A stretch of 37,069 nt of DNA from Candidatus Thermoplasmatota archaeon (GCA_035541015.1 DATLFM010000093.1:1-37069); one strand, 5' to 3'; counted from the first letter of the stretch, positions 1 to 8,012 are shown. The notes: generated by a model from the letters alone, not told the origin. Made by a program: numbers and translations.

Positions 1-32
1 CCCGAGCCGCCCCCGGGCTCGCCCGCGATACG

Positions 33-43
33 CTTATATAAGG
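33..43 (+). promoter_or_regulatory. TATA box for rpsJ
   Basis: CTTATATAAGG is a good archaeal TATA box. Transcription would start near 60-65, leaving a leader of about 130 nt before the rpsJ ATG, long for this window. I see no tRNA or convincing leader peptide in that leader. Confidence 0.65.
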
Positions 44-191
44 CACCGGCTCTCAGGGGTTCGCCCGAGCCGGTCGCCGGCCGAGGCGCTCCCCCCGGGT
101 GACGACCCCCGCCTCGTGCGGCGGCCCGCTCCCCGACGGCGTTGCGCCGCGAGCCGTGTCGGCGAGAAACTCGGGAATCGAGGAATCCCCA

Positions 192-503
192 ATGGCTCAC
201 ACCGCCCGCATCTCGCTCGCCGGCACCGACCCCAAGAAGATCGACGGGGTCTGCCAGCAGATCAAGACCATCGCCGAGCGCACCGGCGTCTCCATCGCCG
301 GCCCCGTGCCGCTTCCCACCAAGCGCTTGAACGTCCAGGTCCGCAAAGCCCCCTCCGGCGACGGCACCTCCACGATCGAGCGATGGGAGATGCGCGTCCA
401 CAAGCGCTTGATCGACATCGACGCCGACGAGCGCGCCCTGCGCCAGCTCATGCGCATCCAGGTGCCCGACGGCGTCAACATCGAAATTGTTCTCCGCGCG
501 TAG
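192..503 (+). CDS. rpsJ: 30S ribosomal protein S10 (uS10), archaeal type
   Basis: This is the small-subunit protein uS10, about 103 residues, the usual archaeal length. The sequence begins [18 protein letters not shown] and contains the family core [16 protein letters not shown] followed by a [14 protein letters not shown] segment, with the conserved C-terminal strand ending VNIEIVLRA. An in-frame start exists upstream at 99, but the extension has no S10 character, and the ATG at 192 gives the canonical N-terminus with a weak GAGG upstream. The gene stands alone behind its own TATA box. In many archaea it follows EF-1 alpha, which would lie outside the window. Its last 30 codons plus stop recur at 623-715 with only synonymous changes in the sense codons (see findings). 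Identification is certain. Confidence 0.98.
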   Translation: MAHTARISLAGTDPKKIDGVCQQIKTIAERTGVSIAGPVPLPTKRLNVQVRKAPSGDGTSTIERWEMRVHKRLIDIDADERALRQLMRIQVPDGVNIEIVLRA

Positions 504-520
504 GACTCCGATGCGCGCCC

Positions 521-579
521 GCCGCGGCCAAAGGCCGCGGCCCCCGCCCGGAGCGATAGCGAAGGGCGGGGCCGTTTTT
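521..579 (+). terminator. rpsJ terminator: two hairpins and a T-run
   Basis: A perfect 9-bp inverted repeat (521-529 with 533-541, loop AAA) is followed by an 8-bp stem CCCCGCCC/GGGCGGGG (542-549 with 564-571) and TTTTT at 575-579. The second loop contains GAGCGATAGCGA. Position directly after the rpsJ stop and the T-run fit transcription termination. Confidence 0.65.
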
Positions 580-588
580 CCGTCCACG

Positions 589-617
589 CTTTTGCGCGAG
601 CGTTGCGAGCGCAAAAG
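589..617. repeat. Hairpin with GAGCGTTGCGA loop
   Basis: CTTTTGCGC (589-597) and GCGCAAAAG (609-617) form a perfect 9-bp stem around the 11-nt loop GAGCGTTGCGA. It abuts the displaced rpsJ 3' end. Very similar loops with different stems occur at 550-563 and 15655-15665, so this belongs to a recurring small hairpin family in the window. Confidence 0.6.
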
Positions 618-622
618 GGTGG

Positions 623-715
623 ATCGACATCGACGCCGACGAGCGCGCCCTGCGCCAGCTCATGCGCATCCAGGTGCCCGACGGAGTGAACATCGAGATC
701 GTGCTGCGGGCGTGA
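623..715 (+). pseudogene. Displaced second copy of the rpsJ 3' end (30 codons plus stop)
   Basis: This segment encodes the same 30 C-terminal residues as rpsJ codons 74-103 and then stops with TGA. Aligned with 411-503, the first 62 nt are identical. The last 31 nt carry seven third-position changes, all synonymous, and a TAG to TGA change. There is no plausible start for it as a gene, and it has its own downstream hairpin terminator (727-770). It is either a remnant of a second rpsJ or the original 3' end displaced by an insertion that supplied a recoded end. The duplication is seen directly; the mechanism is inferred. Confidence 0.85.
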
Positions 716-726
716 CGACTTCCGCG

Positions 727-770
727 CCGGGGGAGATGAATCTCCCCCGGGCCCCCTCTCTTTTTCCTTC
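727..770 (+). terminator. Terminator after the displaced rpsJ end
   Basis: CCGGGGGAGA (727-736) and TCTCCCCCGG (741-750) form a perfect 10-bp stem with a TGAA tetraloop, followed by a pyrimidine tract with TTTTT at 761-765. This could be the ancestral rpsJ terminator. Confidence 0.65.
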
Positions 771-773
771 TCT

Positions 774-792
774 GCGGCCGCTTCGCGGCCGC
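774..792. repeat. GCGGCCGC-TTC-GCGGCCGC hairpin, copy 1
   Basis: Two GCGGCCGC octamers separated by TTC make a perfect 8-bp hairpin just past the stop codon of the minus-strand gene at 797. A near-identical hairpin with TGC spacer lies at 32006-32024. Confidence 0.55.
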
Positions 793-796
793 GCAA

Positions 797-1786
797 CTAA
801 CCTTCAATAATCATCGCGTCGTCGCTTACGATCCGCTGCCGCTTGTCGCTTTGCACCTTGCCCGTGAGGCCGTCCACGTAGAGGATTCCCTGCGGCCCGG
901 TCCCGCGCCAGGCGGGAACGAGCCAGAGGCCGCGCGATTCGAGCTTGAGCGTCTCCTCCACGGGCACGATCTTGCGGCGGCTCACGATGTAGGCGTTGTT
1001 CGTGGACGCCTTCTCCTTGAGCTCGGTCGTGGAGGCGGAAAGCGCCGCCTGCCGCGCGGCGACCTTGGCGCGCGCGTCCTCCAGCGCCGGCTCAAGCGAC
1101 TCCCCCTCGAACGACGGGCCGGTTGCGGGCTCGGCGTCGAGCGCCACGGCTTCGCCGGAGACGGCGTTCACGAGGACGAACCCCTTGGCCTCGCGCCGGT
1201 CCGGCGCGCCCCAGAGGCGGACGTCGTAGGCGTACAGGTGGTGCGGGATCTTGACGGGTTCGAGGCGTGCCAGGCGCGGCATGGCGGCCTTGGCGGCCGA
1301 CCGCGCGTCGGCCTGGGTGATCTTGGCGGCGACGAGCGGACCCGCGTCGGAGCCCGGCCCGTCGCCGGCGGAATCGTCGAACACCTCCAGTCGAGGCGTC
1401 TCGGCCGCCTGCGCGGCCGCCTTTGCCGGCGGCGTCGCGGCGGAGGTGAGGATGGACGCCATCGTGTCGGTAGGCGCGACGACGGGCGGAGCCGGAACGG
1501 CCGCGGCAACGGCCGGAGCCGGCGGCGGCTCGACGCGAGACGCCGGGGCGAAGGGAAGCGCCTCGCCGCGCTCGACGAGCGCGACGACGGCCATGCCGAC
1601 TTCGGCTTCGAGACGCGTCCGGTCCCAGATCTCAAAACCGGCGCCCTCGATCGCCTCGGCCAACCCGACGCCCAGGGGCTCAAGGCACGCGAGGATCGGC
1701 CGCGCGGAAGGGTCGCGCGCCGTGCGCAGCGCGTTCATGGTCGAGACGAGATCGCGTAGCGTGAGAGCGTCGGCCGTCATCGGCAT
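797..1786 (-). CDS. Hypothetical protein with PepSY-like C-terminal repeats
   Basis: About 329 residues, function not recognised. The N-terminal 90 residues form a compact domain containing EIWDRTRLEAEVGMAVVAL, vaguely reminiscent of degenerate restriction-endonuclease-like archaeal proteins. A Pro/Ala-rich low-complexity linker follows (roughly residues 95-165). The C-terminal half has two related segments, one with KGFVLVNAVSGEAVALD and one with GILYVDGLTGKVQSD, both of the aromatic-strand plus V-D/N-x-x-(S/T)-G-x-V pattern typical of PepSY-type repeats. There is no signal peptide or membrane segment, so it is probably cytoplasmic. The start is ATG 1786, with a second ATG at 1780. It is convergent with rpsJ and lies downstream of the RecJ-like gene on the same strand. 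The PepSY resemblance is by eye only. Confidence 0.75.
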   Translation of the reverse strand: MPMTADALTLRDLVSTMNALRTARDPSARPILACLEPLGVGLAEAIEGAGFEIWDRTRLEAEVGMAVVALVERGEALPFAPASRVEPPPAPAVAAAVPAPPVVAPTDTMASILTSAATPPAKAAAQAAETPRLEVFDDSAGDGPGSDAGPLVAAKITQADARSAAKAAMPRLARLEPVKIPHHLYAYDVRLWGAPDRREAKGFVLVNAVSGEAVALDAEPATGPSFEGESLEPALEDARAKVAARQAALSASTTELKEKASTNNAYIVSRRKIVPVEETLKLESRGLWLVPAWRGTGPQGILYVDGLTGKVQSDKRQRIVSDDAMIIEG

Positions 1787-1836
1787 CCCATCGATCGAAA
1801 ATATCGAGGGCCGACGATAAGACTTGCCTTTTGCGC

Positions 1837-3240
1837 CTAGCCGGTCGCAGAAACCGTCACCGGCTTCGAAAGCTGGCGCTTGAGGACGCTCTCCAAGCGC
1901 TCCAGAAACTCGGGCTCCTTGCCCAAGGGGATCGTCGCGCCGGCCGCGCCGTCGTGCCCCCCGCCCGAGCCTCCGACTTCGCGCGCCGCCTCGCCGACGG
2001 CCTGCGAGAGGACCACGCCCTGGAGCACAAGCTCGCGCGGCGCGCGCGCGGAGACCTTCGTCTCCGTTTCGCTCGCGCGCGCAAAGCCCACGATGGGAAG
2101 CTCCCGGCTGGCGCCGGCGCCGTACATCATGCCGGCCACGATGCCCACGATCGTGTCTCGGATGCTCTCGCCCGCGTCGAACCACTGGACGATCTCGCGG
2201 CGCTCGACCTTGAGCTGCGCAAGCTGGACGCCCGACACGAGGTTCTGCCGGTGCCCGCGAAGGAGCGAGAGAGCCTTCCGGTAGCCCGCGTCGCGGTCGC
2301 CCAGGCACACGGCGAGGCCCGTCGGGCCCTCCCCGTAGCGCGCCGTGCTGTTGAGAAGCGTCGCGAACTCCTTGGCGTCGCGAAGCGGCGTTCCCGGCGC
2401 CTCGCGCGAGAGGACGTACACCTCGCCGATCATGCGTCGCGCCTCCGCCGCGCCTCGCGTGCGCGTCACGCGGACGGCCGCGGCCGAGAGGATCGCGCGC
2501 CGCTCCTCGAGCGAGAGCTGCGTCCAGCGTCGCCACGTCTCCCGCTCCCGGAGCGCGACGCCTTGGTCCTGCACGAAGCGCATGGCCGCCTGATCGCTGC
2601 CGGAGACGCCCGGAAGCAGGGGATCGTCGGCGTACTGCAGCATCTTGTAGACGGGCCGCGTCTCGCGCCCGAACCACCGCGCGTCCAGGCGCCACTCGAC
2701 GACGCCCGCCCGCCGCCCGTCTTCGAGGATGACTCGGTTGAGGCCCGTGAGGCGGCAGGCGTCGGCGTCCTGCAGGTCCCCCACCGCACCGACGACCGCA
2801 AGCGCGGCCAAGTCGACGTTTGCGGGATCGAGCGCGCGGGCGATGAAGTAGGCGCTGCCGGCCCCCGAGCACGACTCGCCCCCCAAGCCAAAGAGACGGG
2901 GATTGAGGTGCGTCGCGAAGTCGGCGCCCATCTGGTGATGGTCCGCCACGGCGCAGGTCCAGTCCTTGAGGACGTCCGCCGAGCCGCTTCCAAGATCGGT
3001 GAACAGGACGAAGGGATGCGCTGCCGCGCGGATCCGTTCGAGCTCGGAGGGCGTGATGCTCTTCACGAACTCGAGATCGTGCGGGATGCCGGCGCGACGC
3101 AGCATGGAGACGGCGATGGACGCGCTCGTGAGGCCGTCGGCGTCGATGTGCGAGACGACGTGCACGCGCGGGGCGCGACGGATCGCCTCGGCCGTCTCGG
3201 CGGCGCGGCGGAGGAAGCCCTCCACGGCTACGGGATCCAT
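1837..3240 (-). CDS. DHH/DHHA1 phosphoesterase, archaeal RecJ-like nuclease
   Basis: About 467 residues with the DHH superfamily signature: motif I VVSHIDADGLTSA near residue 30, LFTDLGSG near 80, ADHH near 100, and VVGAVGDLQDAD near 145. The C-terminal DHHA1 substrate-binding domain carries GGSGGGHDGAAGATI near residue 440. These residues bind two metal ions and cleave single-stranded nucleic acid. Archaeal members act as GINS-associated nuclease in the replisome or in RNA/DNA 5'-3' decay. Which subgroup applies here cannot be decided from sequence by eye. The start at ATG 3240 begins MDPVAVEGFLRRAAETAEAI, matching the family N-terminus. It is divergent from proC with about 70 bp between them, where a symmetric CTTGAAAG near 3271-3278 could serve both directions. 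Confidence 0.9.
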   Translation of the reverse strand: MDPVAVEGFLRRAAETAEAIRRAPRVHVVSHIDADGLTSASIAVSMLRRAGIPHDLEFVKSITPSELERIRAAAHPFVLFTDLGSGSADVLKDWTCAVADHHQMGADFATHLNPRLFGLGGESCSGAGSAYFIARALDPANVDLAALAVVGAVGDLQDADACRLTGLNRVILEDGRRAGVVEWRLDARWFGRETRPVYKMLQYADDPLLPGVSGSDQAAMRFVQDQGVALRERETWRRWTQLSLEERRAILSAAAVRVTRTRGAAEARRMIGEVYVLSREAPGTPLRDAKEFATLLNSTARYGEGPTGLAVCLGDRDAGYRKALSLLRGHRQNLVSGVQLAQLKVERREIVQWFDAGESIRDTIVGIVAGMMYGAGASRELPIVGFARASETETKVSARAPRELVLQGVVLSQAVGEAAREVGGSGGGHDGAAGATIPLGKEPEFLERLESVLKRQLSKPVTVSATG

Positions 3241-3310
3241 CCCATCCACGCCCAAGCAAGCAACCGGCAGCTTGAAAGCCTTTGCGAAGGGTGGCCAAAC
3301 GTGAGGACGT

Positions 3311-4144
3311 ATGGAGTCCAAGCGCATCGCGGTCCTTGGCGCCGGCAACATGGGCACCGCGCTCCTGCGTGGCATGCTCAAGGCCAAGTGGGCCAAGCCC
3401 GACAACCTCATGGCGACCCACCCGCGCAAGCAGCGCGTCGAGGAGATCCGGCGCACGCTTGGGATCGACGCCTCCGTCTCGAACGTCGAGGCCGCGCGAT
3501 GGGCCGACGTCGTCGTCCTCGCCGTGAAGCCGCAGATCGCCCACCGCGTGCTGCGTGAGATCGCGCCCGCCATGGGTCGCGGCAAGACGCTCGTGTCGAT
3601 CGCGGCGGGCGTGACCACGCGCGCCATCGAGCTCATGCTGCCGGAGGTTTCGGTCGTGCGCGCGATGCCAAACGTCGCCGTGACGGTCGATCTTGGCGCC
3701 ACCGCGATCTGCCGCGGCACGCGCGCGACCGACGCCGACTACGACGTCGCGCGCCACGTCTTCGAGGCCGTCGGGATCGCCGTCGAGGTCGAGGAGGCGC
3801 TCATGGACGCCGTCACCGGGCTCTCGGGTACGGGACCCATGTACGTCTTCCAGATCATCGAGGGCCTCTCCGACGCGGGCGTCAAGATGGGCCTCTCGCG
3901 CCACGCGGCCACCGAGCTTACGATCCAGACGGTGCTTGGCGCCGCCAAGATGGCGCAAGTGACCGGGCAGCACCCGGGTCTTCTGAAGGACCTCGTGACC
4001 TCCCCCGGCGGAACGGCCATCGCCGCCCTGCACAGCCTCGAGCAGGGCGGACTTCGCGCCCTTCTCATCGACGCGGTCGAGGTGGCGACGCAGCGCAGCG
4101 CCGAGCTTGGCCGCAACATGGAGGAGAGGGCGGGCACGAAGTAG
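3311..4144 (+). CDS. proC: Pyrroline-5-carboxylate reductase
   Basis: ProC reduces 1-pyrroline-5-carboxylate to L-proline with NAD(P)H, the last step of proline synthesis. The 277 residues match the family length. The Rossmann dinucleotide fold starts at residue 7 with VLGAGNMGTALLRGML. VVVLAVKPQ and LVSIAAGV follow, then RAMPNVAVTVDLGATAICRG, and the C-terminal dimerisation domain has DAVTGLSGTGPMYVFQIIEGL and the signature VTSPGGTAIAALHSLEQGGLR. The ATG at 3311 gives the standard start. The stop is followed four bases later by the GTATAC element, then by the convergent end of the radical SAM fusion gene. Identification is secure. Confidence 0.97.
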   Translation: MESKRIAVLGAGNMGTALLRGMLKAKWAKPDNLMATHPRKQRVEEIRRTLGIDASVSNVEAARWADVVVLAVKPQIAHRVLREIAPAMGRGKTLVSIAAGVTTRAIELMLPEVSVVRAMPNVAVTVDLGATAICRGTRATDADYDVARHVFEAVGIAVEVEEALMDAVTGLSGTGPMYVFQIIEGLSDAGVKMGLSRHAATELTIQTVLGAAKMAQVTGQHPGLLKDLVTSPGGTAIAALHSLEQGGLRALLIDAVEVATQRSAELGRNMEERAGTK

Positions 4145-4147
4145 GAC

Positions 4148-4176
4148 GTATACGTATGTATACAAACGTATACATC
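4148..4176. repeat. Phased GTATAC element, copy 1
   Basis: Three GTATAC palindromes begin at 4148, 4158 and 4168, exactly one helical turn apart, and the element ends ATC. A second copy at 31933-31961 matches 26 of 29 bases with unrelated flanks. Here it sits between the convergent 3' ends of proC and the radical SAM fusion gene, so it is not in a promoter. Confidence 0.85.
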
Positions 4177-4190
4177 CGCGCATTCCGTCG

Positions 4191-6692
4191 TCAGCGCAGC
4201 TTGGCGTTCGTGCGCGGCGCGATCTGCGCGAGCTTGCCGCCCACCGTGCGCGCCATCGCCGGCGGCGCGGGGTGCGACAGCAGCCGTCGCGTGAGGTCGT
4301 CGGCCTCCGCTCGGGCGACGATTCCCGTCGACTCGCGGCGCCGGTCGCGCCAATGGAGCGCGCCCAGGAGCGCGAAGTAGGCCGCGTGGATGGCCACGAA
4401 CAGGAAGGCGTCCAGAAGCGTCGCCGTCGGGAACTGGGTCCCCCCGATCGCGTCGGCAAGCGTGCCCAGCGCAAAACCGTAGGCCACGACGAGCGCGGGG
4501 ACGATGAGCAAGCCGAAGTAGGCGAGGAGGATGGCCACGCCCACGAAGTGCAGCAGGCCGTACGCGCGGACGACGCGCATCTCGCGCGGGCTGACGCGCG
4601 GCTCGGGAACGCTTTTCCAGCGCGGCCATGCGAAGGCGAGGCGGCGCTTGAGCCAGGCCTGCGCGTCGCCGTAGAGGTTGCGGCAGTCCAGCGCGTGGGC
4701 GACGATGTAGTACACGTCCATGCGCAGGTGCAGGAAGAACTGCAGCAGCAGGACGAGGACGCACAGGAGGGCCGTGAGGCGCAAGAGCGCGACGATCGTG
4801 GGGTCGGCAAGCGCCGGGACGATTCCGTACGTTCCGAGGAAGGAGAGCAGGATGGCGACGCCGGCGAGCCACGCGTCGGAGGCCATGCCGGCCACGTAGA
4901 CCTTGACGCGGTCCCACCGCGGCAGGAGCCACAGGTCGCTTGCGTCGGTCTGGACGGCGATGTAGGTGATGCGCGTTCCCAGGGACAGGCTTGCGCGCGA
5001 GCCGTGCGCGCGGGCGGTGAGGACGTGGGCGAGCTCGTGCTTGCCTACGATGAGGAGCATGACGCCAAAGACGGAGAGGCCCACGAACGTGTAGGACGAG
5101 GTCCAGAAGAAGTCGCGGTAGTTCGGGACGAAGGAGGAATCGGCGAGCATGACGCCCGTGGCCATCGCAAAGGGCGCAAGCAGAAGCGGCCACAGCCACA
5201 GGGAGCGCAGCCACCGAAGCTTCGCGGGGTCGACGTCGTCGAAGAGCGTGCGCCGCTTGCGGGGGACGAGGTGGCTGGGCAGCGGCTGCCCGTTGATCGC
5301 TTCCACGAATCCGCCCGCGGCCACGGAGCGCACGAATGCGCCCACGTCCACGTCGCGCCCGGTCTCCTCGCGCACGGCGCGGCGGACGGTCTCCACGCGC
5401 GGCTCGTCGCGCAGGCGGCGCAGGAGGTCGACGGCAAGCGGCGGCATCTCGGCGAAGGTGCCGCGGTCCGGGTTGCCGACGATCCACACGTCGTCCCGCT
5501 CCACCATCGAGAGGGGCGCAAGCGTGGCGGTCTCAACGGCCGTCGGGATGCCGTCGTCGCGGGGCGCGGCCTGCGACTGGCGGTGGTAGATGCATTCGAC
5601 AAGCGTGCCGTCCTCTTCCCGCAGGTGCAGCGAGGAGCCTTGGCACCAGTCCCATTCGGAGCACGTTTCGCACGGGCCTTTTCGGAAGCGGCTTGCGCGC
5701 TCGCCGCGGAACCATCCGTACCGCTCGTCCCAGATCTTGCGCAAGGGCTCCGTCCGGAGGTCCCCCTGCACGCCGATCTTCCGGTTGACCTCGAGGCACG
5801 TGGCGGCCTTTCCGTCGTAGAGGATGGAGGCGATGCGGGTTCCCGCGCCGCAGAAGAAGATGCCGTCGCGCACGCGTCCCTCGAACCGCGAGCCCACCCA
5901 CCCGTCGCAGATCCAGGAGATTCGGACGCCGCTTGCCTCGACGTTGGCGGGGCGGTTGCGGTCGGCGATCCAGTCGAGAAGGTCGCGCAGCTGCTCGTTC
6001 GTGAGGTGCGTGGACGGGTCGCGCGCGCGCCCGACGGGCGAGACGGGTCCCACGTTCCACGTGGGCACGCCAAGCTCCGAGACCAGCCGGTAGGCCTCGG
6101 GAACCTCGTGCCAGTTGTGGGGCGTGACGATCGTGTTGACCGTCACCTCGACGTGCGGGTGACGCTCGCGCAACGCGCGGATGGTCGTGAGGACGTCCTC
6201 GAACGAGCCGTCCTTGCAGCGCTGCGTGTCGTGGCCGCGCTTGGCGCCGTCGAGCGAGAGCGTGAAGAGGCTCACGCCGGACTCGACGAGGCGATCGAGG
6301 AGGGCGGGGTCGCGCGCGGTGAGCGATCCGTTCGTGGTGAGCGACACGGCGCGGAAGCCGAGCTTCTTGATGTGCGCGACGACCTCGCACAGGTCCTTTC
6401 GCAGCGTCGCCTCGCCGCCGGTGATGCCGACGGCGATCCGCGAAGCGTCGAAATCTTCCGCGATCTGCTCGAAAATGGCCTTGGCCTCGGCCGTCGAGAG
6501 CTCCTGCGGCCGCGACCACGCGGCTTCGCCTTCCTTCCCCTCGACGGGGTTGCCGCAGTGCAGGCACGCGAGGTTGCACGCGAGCGTGGCCTCCCAGAGG
6601 AGCCCCTGCAGATCGGGGTTCGCGATCGCGTCGAGCACCTGCTCTCGATGGCGGACGAGGGCCTGCTCGATGCTGAGGAGCTCCTCGGGCAT
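4191..6692 (-). CDS. Radical SAM/SPASM maturase fused to PqqD-like domain and M50 membrane metalloprotease
   Basis: An 833-residue fusion. Residues 1-365 form a radical SAM enzyme with the 4Fe-4S motif CNLACLHC (Cys39, 43, 46) and GITGGEATL, and a SPASM/twitch region binding auxiliary clusters (a Cys pair around ILYDGKAATC, then CETCSEWDWC and a further Cys). Residues about 395-470 resemble the PqqD/RRE-type domain found at the front of peptide zinc metalloproteases. The rest is a polytopic membrane domain with the zinc site KHELAHVLTARAHG near residue 550, an M50 HExxH motif. The family role is radical modification of a ribosomal peptide and intramembrane cleavage of it. In Bacillus YydFGHIJ these are separate proteins. 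The gene starts 26 nt after a tiny peptide gene and follows an ABC exporter pair on the same strand. GGAGG precedes ATG 6692. Domain calls are strong; the substrate is inferred. Confidence 0.92.
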   Translation of the reverse strand: MPEELLSIEQALVRHREQVLDAIANPDLQGLLWEATLACNLACLHCGNPVEGKEGEAAWSRPQELSTAEAKAIFEQIAEDFDASRIAVGITGGEATLRKDLCEVVAHIKKLGFRAVSLTTNGSLTARDPALLDRLVESGVSLFTLSLDGAKRGHDTQRCKDGSFEDVLTTIRALRERHPHVEVTVNTIVTPHNWHEVPEAYRLVSELGVPTWNVGPVSPVGRARDPSTHLTNEQLRDLLDWIADRNRPANVEASGVRISWICDGWVGSRFEGRVRDGIFFCGAGTRIASILYDGKAATCLEVNRKIGVQGDLRTEPLRKIWDERYGWFRGERASRFRKGPCETCSEWDWCQGSSLHLREEDGTLVECIYHRQSQAAPRDDGIPTAVETATLAPLSMVERDDVWIVGNPDRGTFAEMPPLAVDLLRRLRDEPRVETVRRAVREETGRDVDVGAFVRSVAAGGFVEAINGQPLPSHLVPRKRRTLFDDVDPAKLRWLRSLWLWPLLLAPFAMATGVMLADSSFVPNYRDFFWTSSYTFVGLSVFGVMLLIVGKHELAHVLTARAHGSRASLSLGTRITYIAVQTDASDLWLLPRWDRVKVYVAGMASDAWLAGVAILLSFLGTYGIVPALADPTIVALLRLTALLCVLVLLLQFFLHLRMDVYYIVAHALDCRNLYGDAQAWLKRRLAFAWPRWKSVPEPRVSPREMRVVRAYGLLHFVGVAILLAYFGLLIVPALVVAYGFALGTLADAIGGTQFPTATLLDAFLFVAIHAAYFALLGALHWRDRRRESTGIVARAEADDLTRRLLSHPAPPAMARTVGGKLAQIAPRTNAKLR

Positions 6693-6718
6693 GCCTCCGG
6701 CCGGACCGTCCTACCCGG

Positions 6719-6808
6719 CTACGCGGGGGATGGCCAGTGGCTCATGACCGTATTCAACGGGATCGACATTTCGAGCTTCTCAAGCCACTTGAACTCAATG
6801 GTTTCCAG
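6719..6808 (-). CDS. Candidate RiPP precursor peptide, about 29 residues, CTG start
   Basis: A tiny frame ends 26 nt before the radical SAM fusion. A nine-base perfect Shine-Dalgarno (AGGAGGTGA, 6822-6814) is followed after 5 nt by CTG at 6808, in frame with ETIEFKWLEKLEMS and then a Pro/Asn/His/Trp-containing tail ending SHWPSPA. The first half could form an amphipathic leader helix; the tail looks like a core. No ATG is suitably spaced. An ATT at 6799 (same frame) and a GTG at 6907 (62 residues) are alternative starts, but only CTG has normal spacing. The EFK segment recalls the NLEFKG part of Bacillus YydF, though this may be chance. The existence of a translated peptide is inferred from the ribosome site and position; the frame is too short for coding statistics. 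Confidence 0.6.
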   Translation of the reverse strand: METIEFKWLEKLEMSIPLNTVMSHWPSPA

Positions 6809-6813
6809 CCTTC

Positions 6814-6822
6814 TCACCTCCT
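6814..6822 (-). promoter_or_regulatory. Perfect Shine-Dalgarno for the peptide gene
   Basis: AGGAGGTGA on the minus strand is complementary to the archaeal 16S rRNA 3' end over nine bases, among the strongest ribosome sites I noticed in the window. A T6 tract at 6849-6855 lies about 26 bp upstream and might mark a weak promoter, or the end of the ABC transporter transcript. Confidence 0.65.
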
Positions 6823-6929
6823 TTCGCCCGCCCCCCGAGCGGTCCCACGCGAAAAAAGGGTTGCGGCAGTTTCCCCGCCGAAGGGGTGACGATCGGGCCG
6901 GCCACACGGAAATGAGTCGGTTGCGCCCG

Positions 6930-8012
6930 TCAGACCTCTTTCCAGTCGGTCATCGCCGCCCCCAACAGCACGAAGCCGATCGCAAGCGCGGCCGCGATCG
7001 CGCCGTTGAAGGCCATGGCCGAGGCGTTCTGGGTGATCATGGCCGCGCGGAGGCCTTCGTTCACGTACGTGAGCGGGAGCACTTTTGCGATCGAATGCAG
7101 GAGCGGAGGCATGCCCTCCAGCGGGAAGAACGTGCCCGACAGGAAGATCATGGGCATGGCCACGGCCGATCCGGCTGCGTTGGCGCTCTCCTGCTCGTTC
7201 ACATAGCGGGCGATCATCATGGACAGGCCGGCAAACGCGGCCGTGCCGGAGAAGAGGATGAGGATTGCAAACGGGTTCAAGAACACGCGCACGTCGAAGG
7301 CGAGCACGCCCACGACGATGATGGTCGTCGCCGTGATGGCGCCGATCACGCATTGGTAGAGCACCTTCGAGACGACCCACTCGAGCTTGGTGATGGGCGT
7401 CGTGGCGAGCTTCTTCAGGATGCCCTGCGAGCGGTAGCGCGCGAAAAGCTCGAGGTTCCCGATGAGCGCCGACATCGCGATCGTCATGCCGATGACGCCG
7501 GGCAGGAAGAAGTCCACGAAGGAGAGCTCGCTCGAAACGAGCGACTCCTGCGCAAGCTGCACGGCGGGCGAGCGCGCGCCGGCGAGCTCGAGGTTCATGC
7601 GGTCGACGACGCCGCGCACGACGGAGAAGGCGATGTTGCTGTTCGTCTGGCTCGGGTCGTGGTGGATTCGCACGACGGCCTCGCCTTGCTGGAGGGCGGC
7701 CGCGTAGCCAGGAGGAACGACGACGACCGTATGGTACCCTTCGCGGCGGGACGCCGCGACGGCGTCCTCGCCGGCGGGGATCGTGCGCAAATCGAACGAG
7801 CCGGTGTCCGCCAGCGCCTGCCGGAAGGCCTGGCTGGCCGGCGTGCCGTCGCGGTCCTGGAAGCCCAGCGTGACGTCGTCGCCGGCGTTTCCCAGGATGG
7901 AGCCGAACACGAGCATCATGAGCACGGGGAAGGCGATCGTCCAGAAGACGCCGCTGCGGCTCCGGAAGTAGATGCGAAGCGACGCGCGGAGGTCCACGAG
8001 CGCCCGCCTCAT
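6930..8012 (-). CDS. ABC-2 type transporter permease
   Basis: About 360 residues with the ABC-2 permease layout. One N-terminal transmembrane helix (about residues 22-42, VFWTIAFPVLMMLVFGSIL) precedes a large extracytoplasmic loop to about residue 170, then five hydrophobic helices follow. The segment FLSGTFFPLEGMPPLLHSIAKVLPLTYVNEGLR is the usual conserved stretch before the last helix. With the adjacent ATPase it would form an exporter. The start codon ATG 8012 overlaps the ATPase stop (ATGA, 8012-8009), so the two are translationally coupled. Given the radical SAM-protease fusion downstream, the likely cargo is the matured peptide or the pump confers self-immunity; that part is inference. 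Confidence 0.93.
   Translation of the reverse strand: MRRALVDLRASLRIYFRSRSGVFWTIAFPVLMMLVFGSILGNAGDDVTLGFQDRDGTPASQAFRQALADTGSFDLRTIPAGEDAVAASRREGYHTVVVVPPGYAAALQQGEAVVRIHHDPSQTNSNIAFSVVRGVVDRMNLELAGARSPAVQLAQESLVSSELSFVDFFLPGVIGMTIAMSALIGNLELFARYRSQGILKKLATTPITKLEWVVSKVLYQCVIGAITATTIIVVGVLAFDVRVFLNPFAILILFSGTAAFAGLSMMIARYVNEQESANAAGSAVAMPMIFLSGTFFPLEGMPPLLHSIAKVLPLTYVNEGLRAAMITQNASAMAFNGAIAAALAIGFVLLGAAMTDWKEV

Noticed and set aside
1-191. A tRNA or leader peptide ahead of rpsJ
   Set aside because: No cloverleaf fits, and the in-frame upstream extension of rpsJ has no S10 similarity.
797-4810. A 1337-codon minus-strand frame joining the PepSY-like gene to upstream sequence
   Set aside because: Only the last 329 codons resemble a protein. 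The upstream part runs antisense through proC and out of frame through the RecJ-like gene, with shadow-type composition.
6719-6907. 62-residue version of the peptide gene from GTG 6907
   Set aside because: No ribosome site precedes that GTG, whereas a perfect one sits inside the frame at 6822-6814; the extra N-terminus is Arg/Pro-rich and shadow-like.
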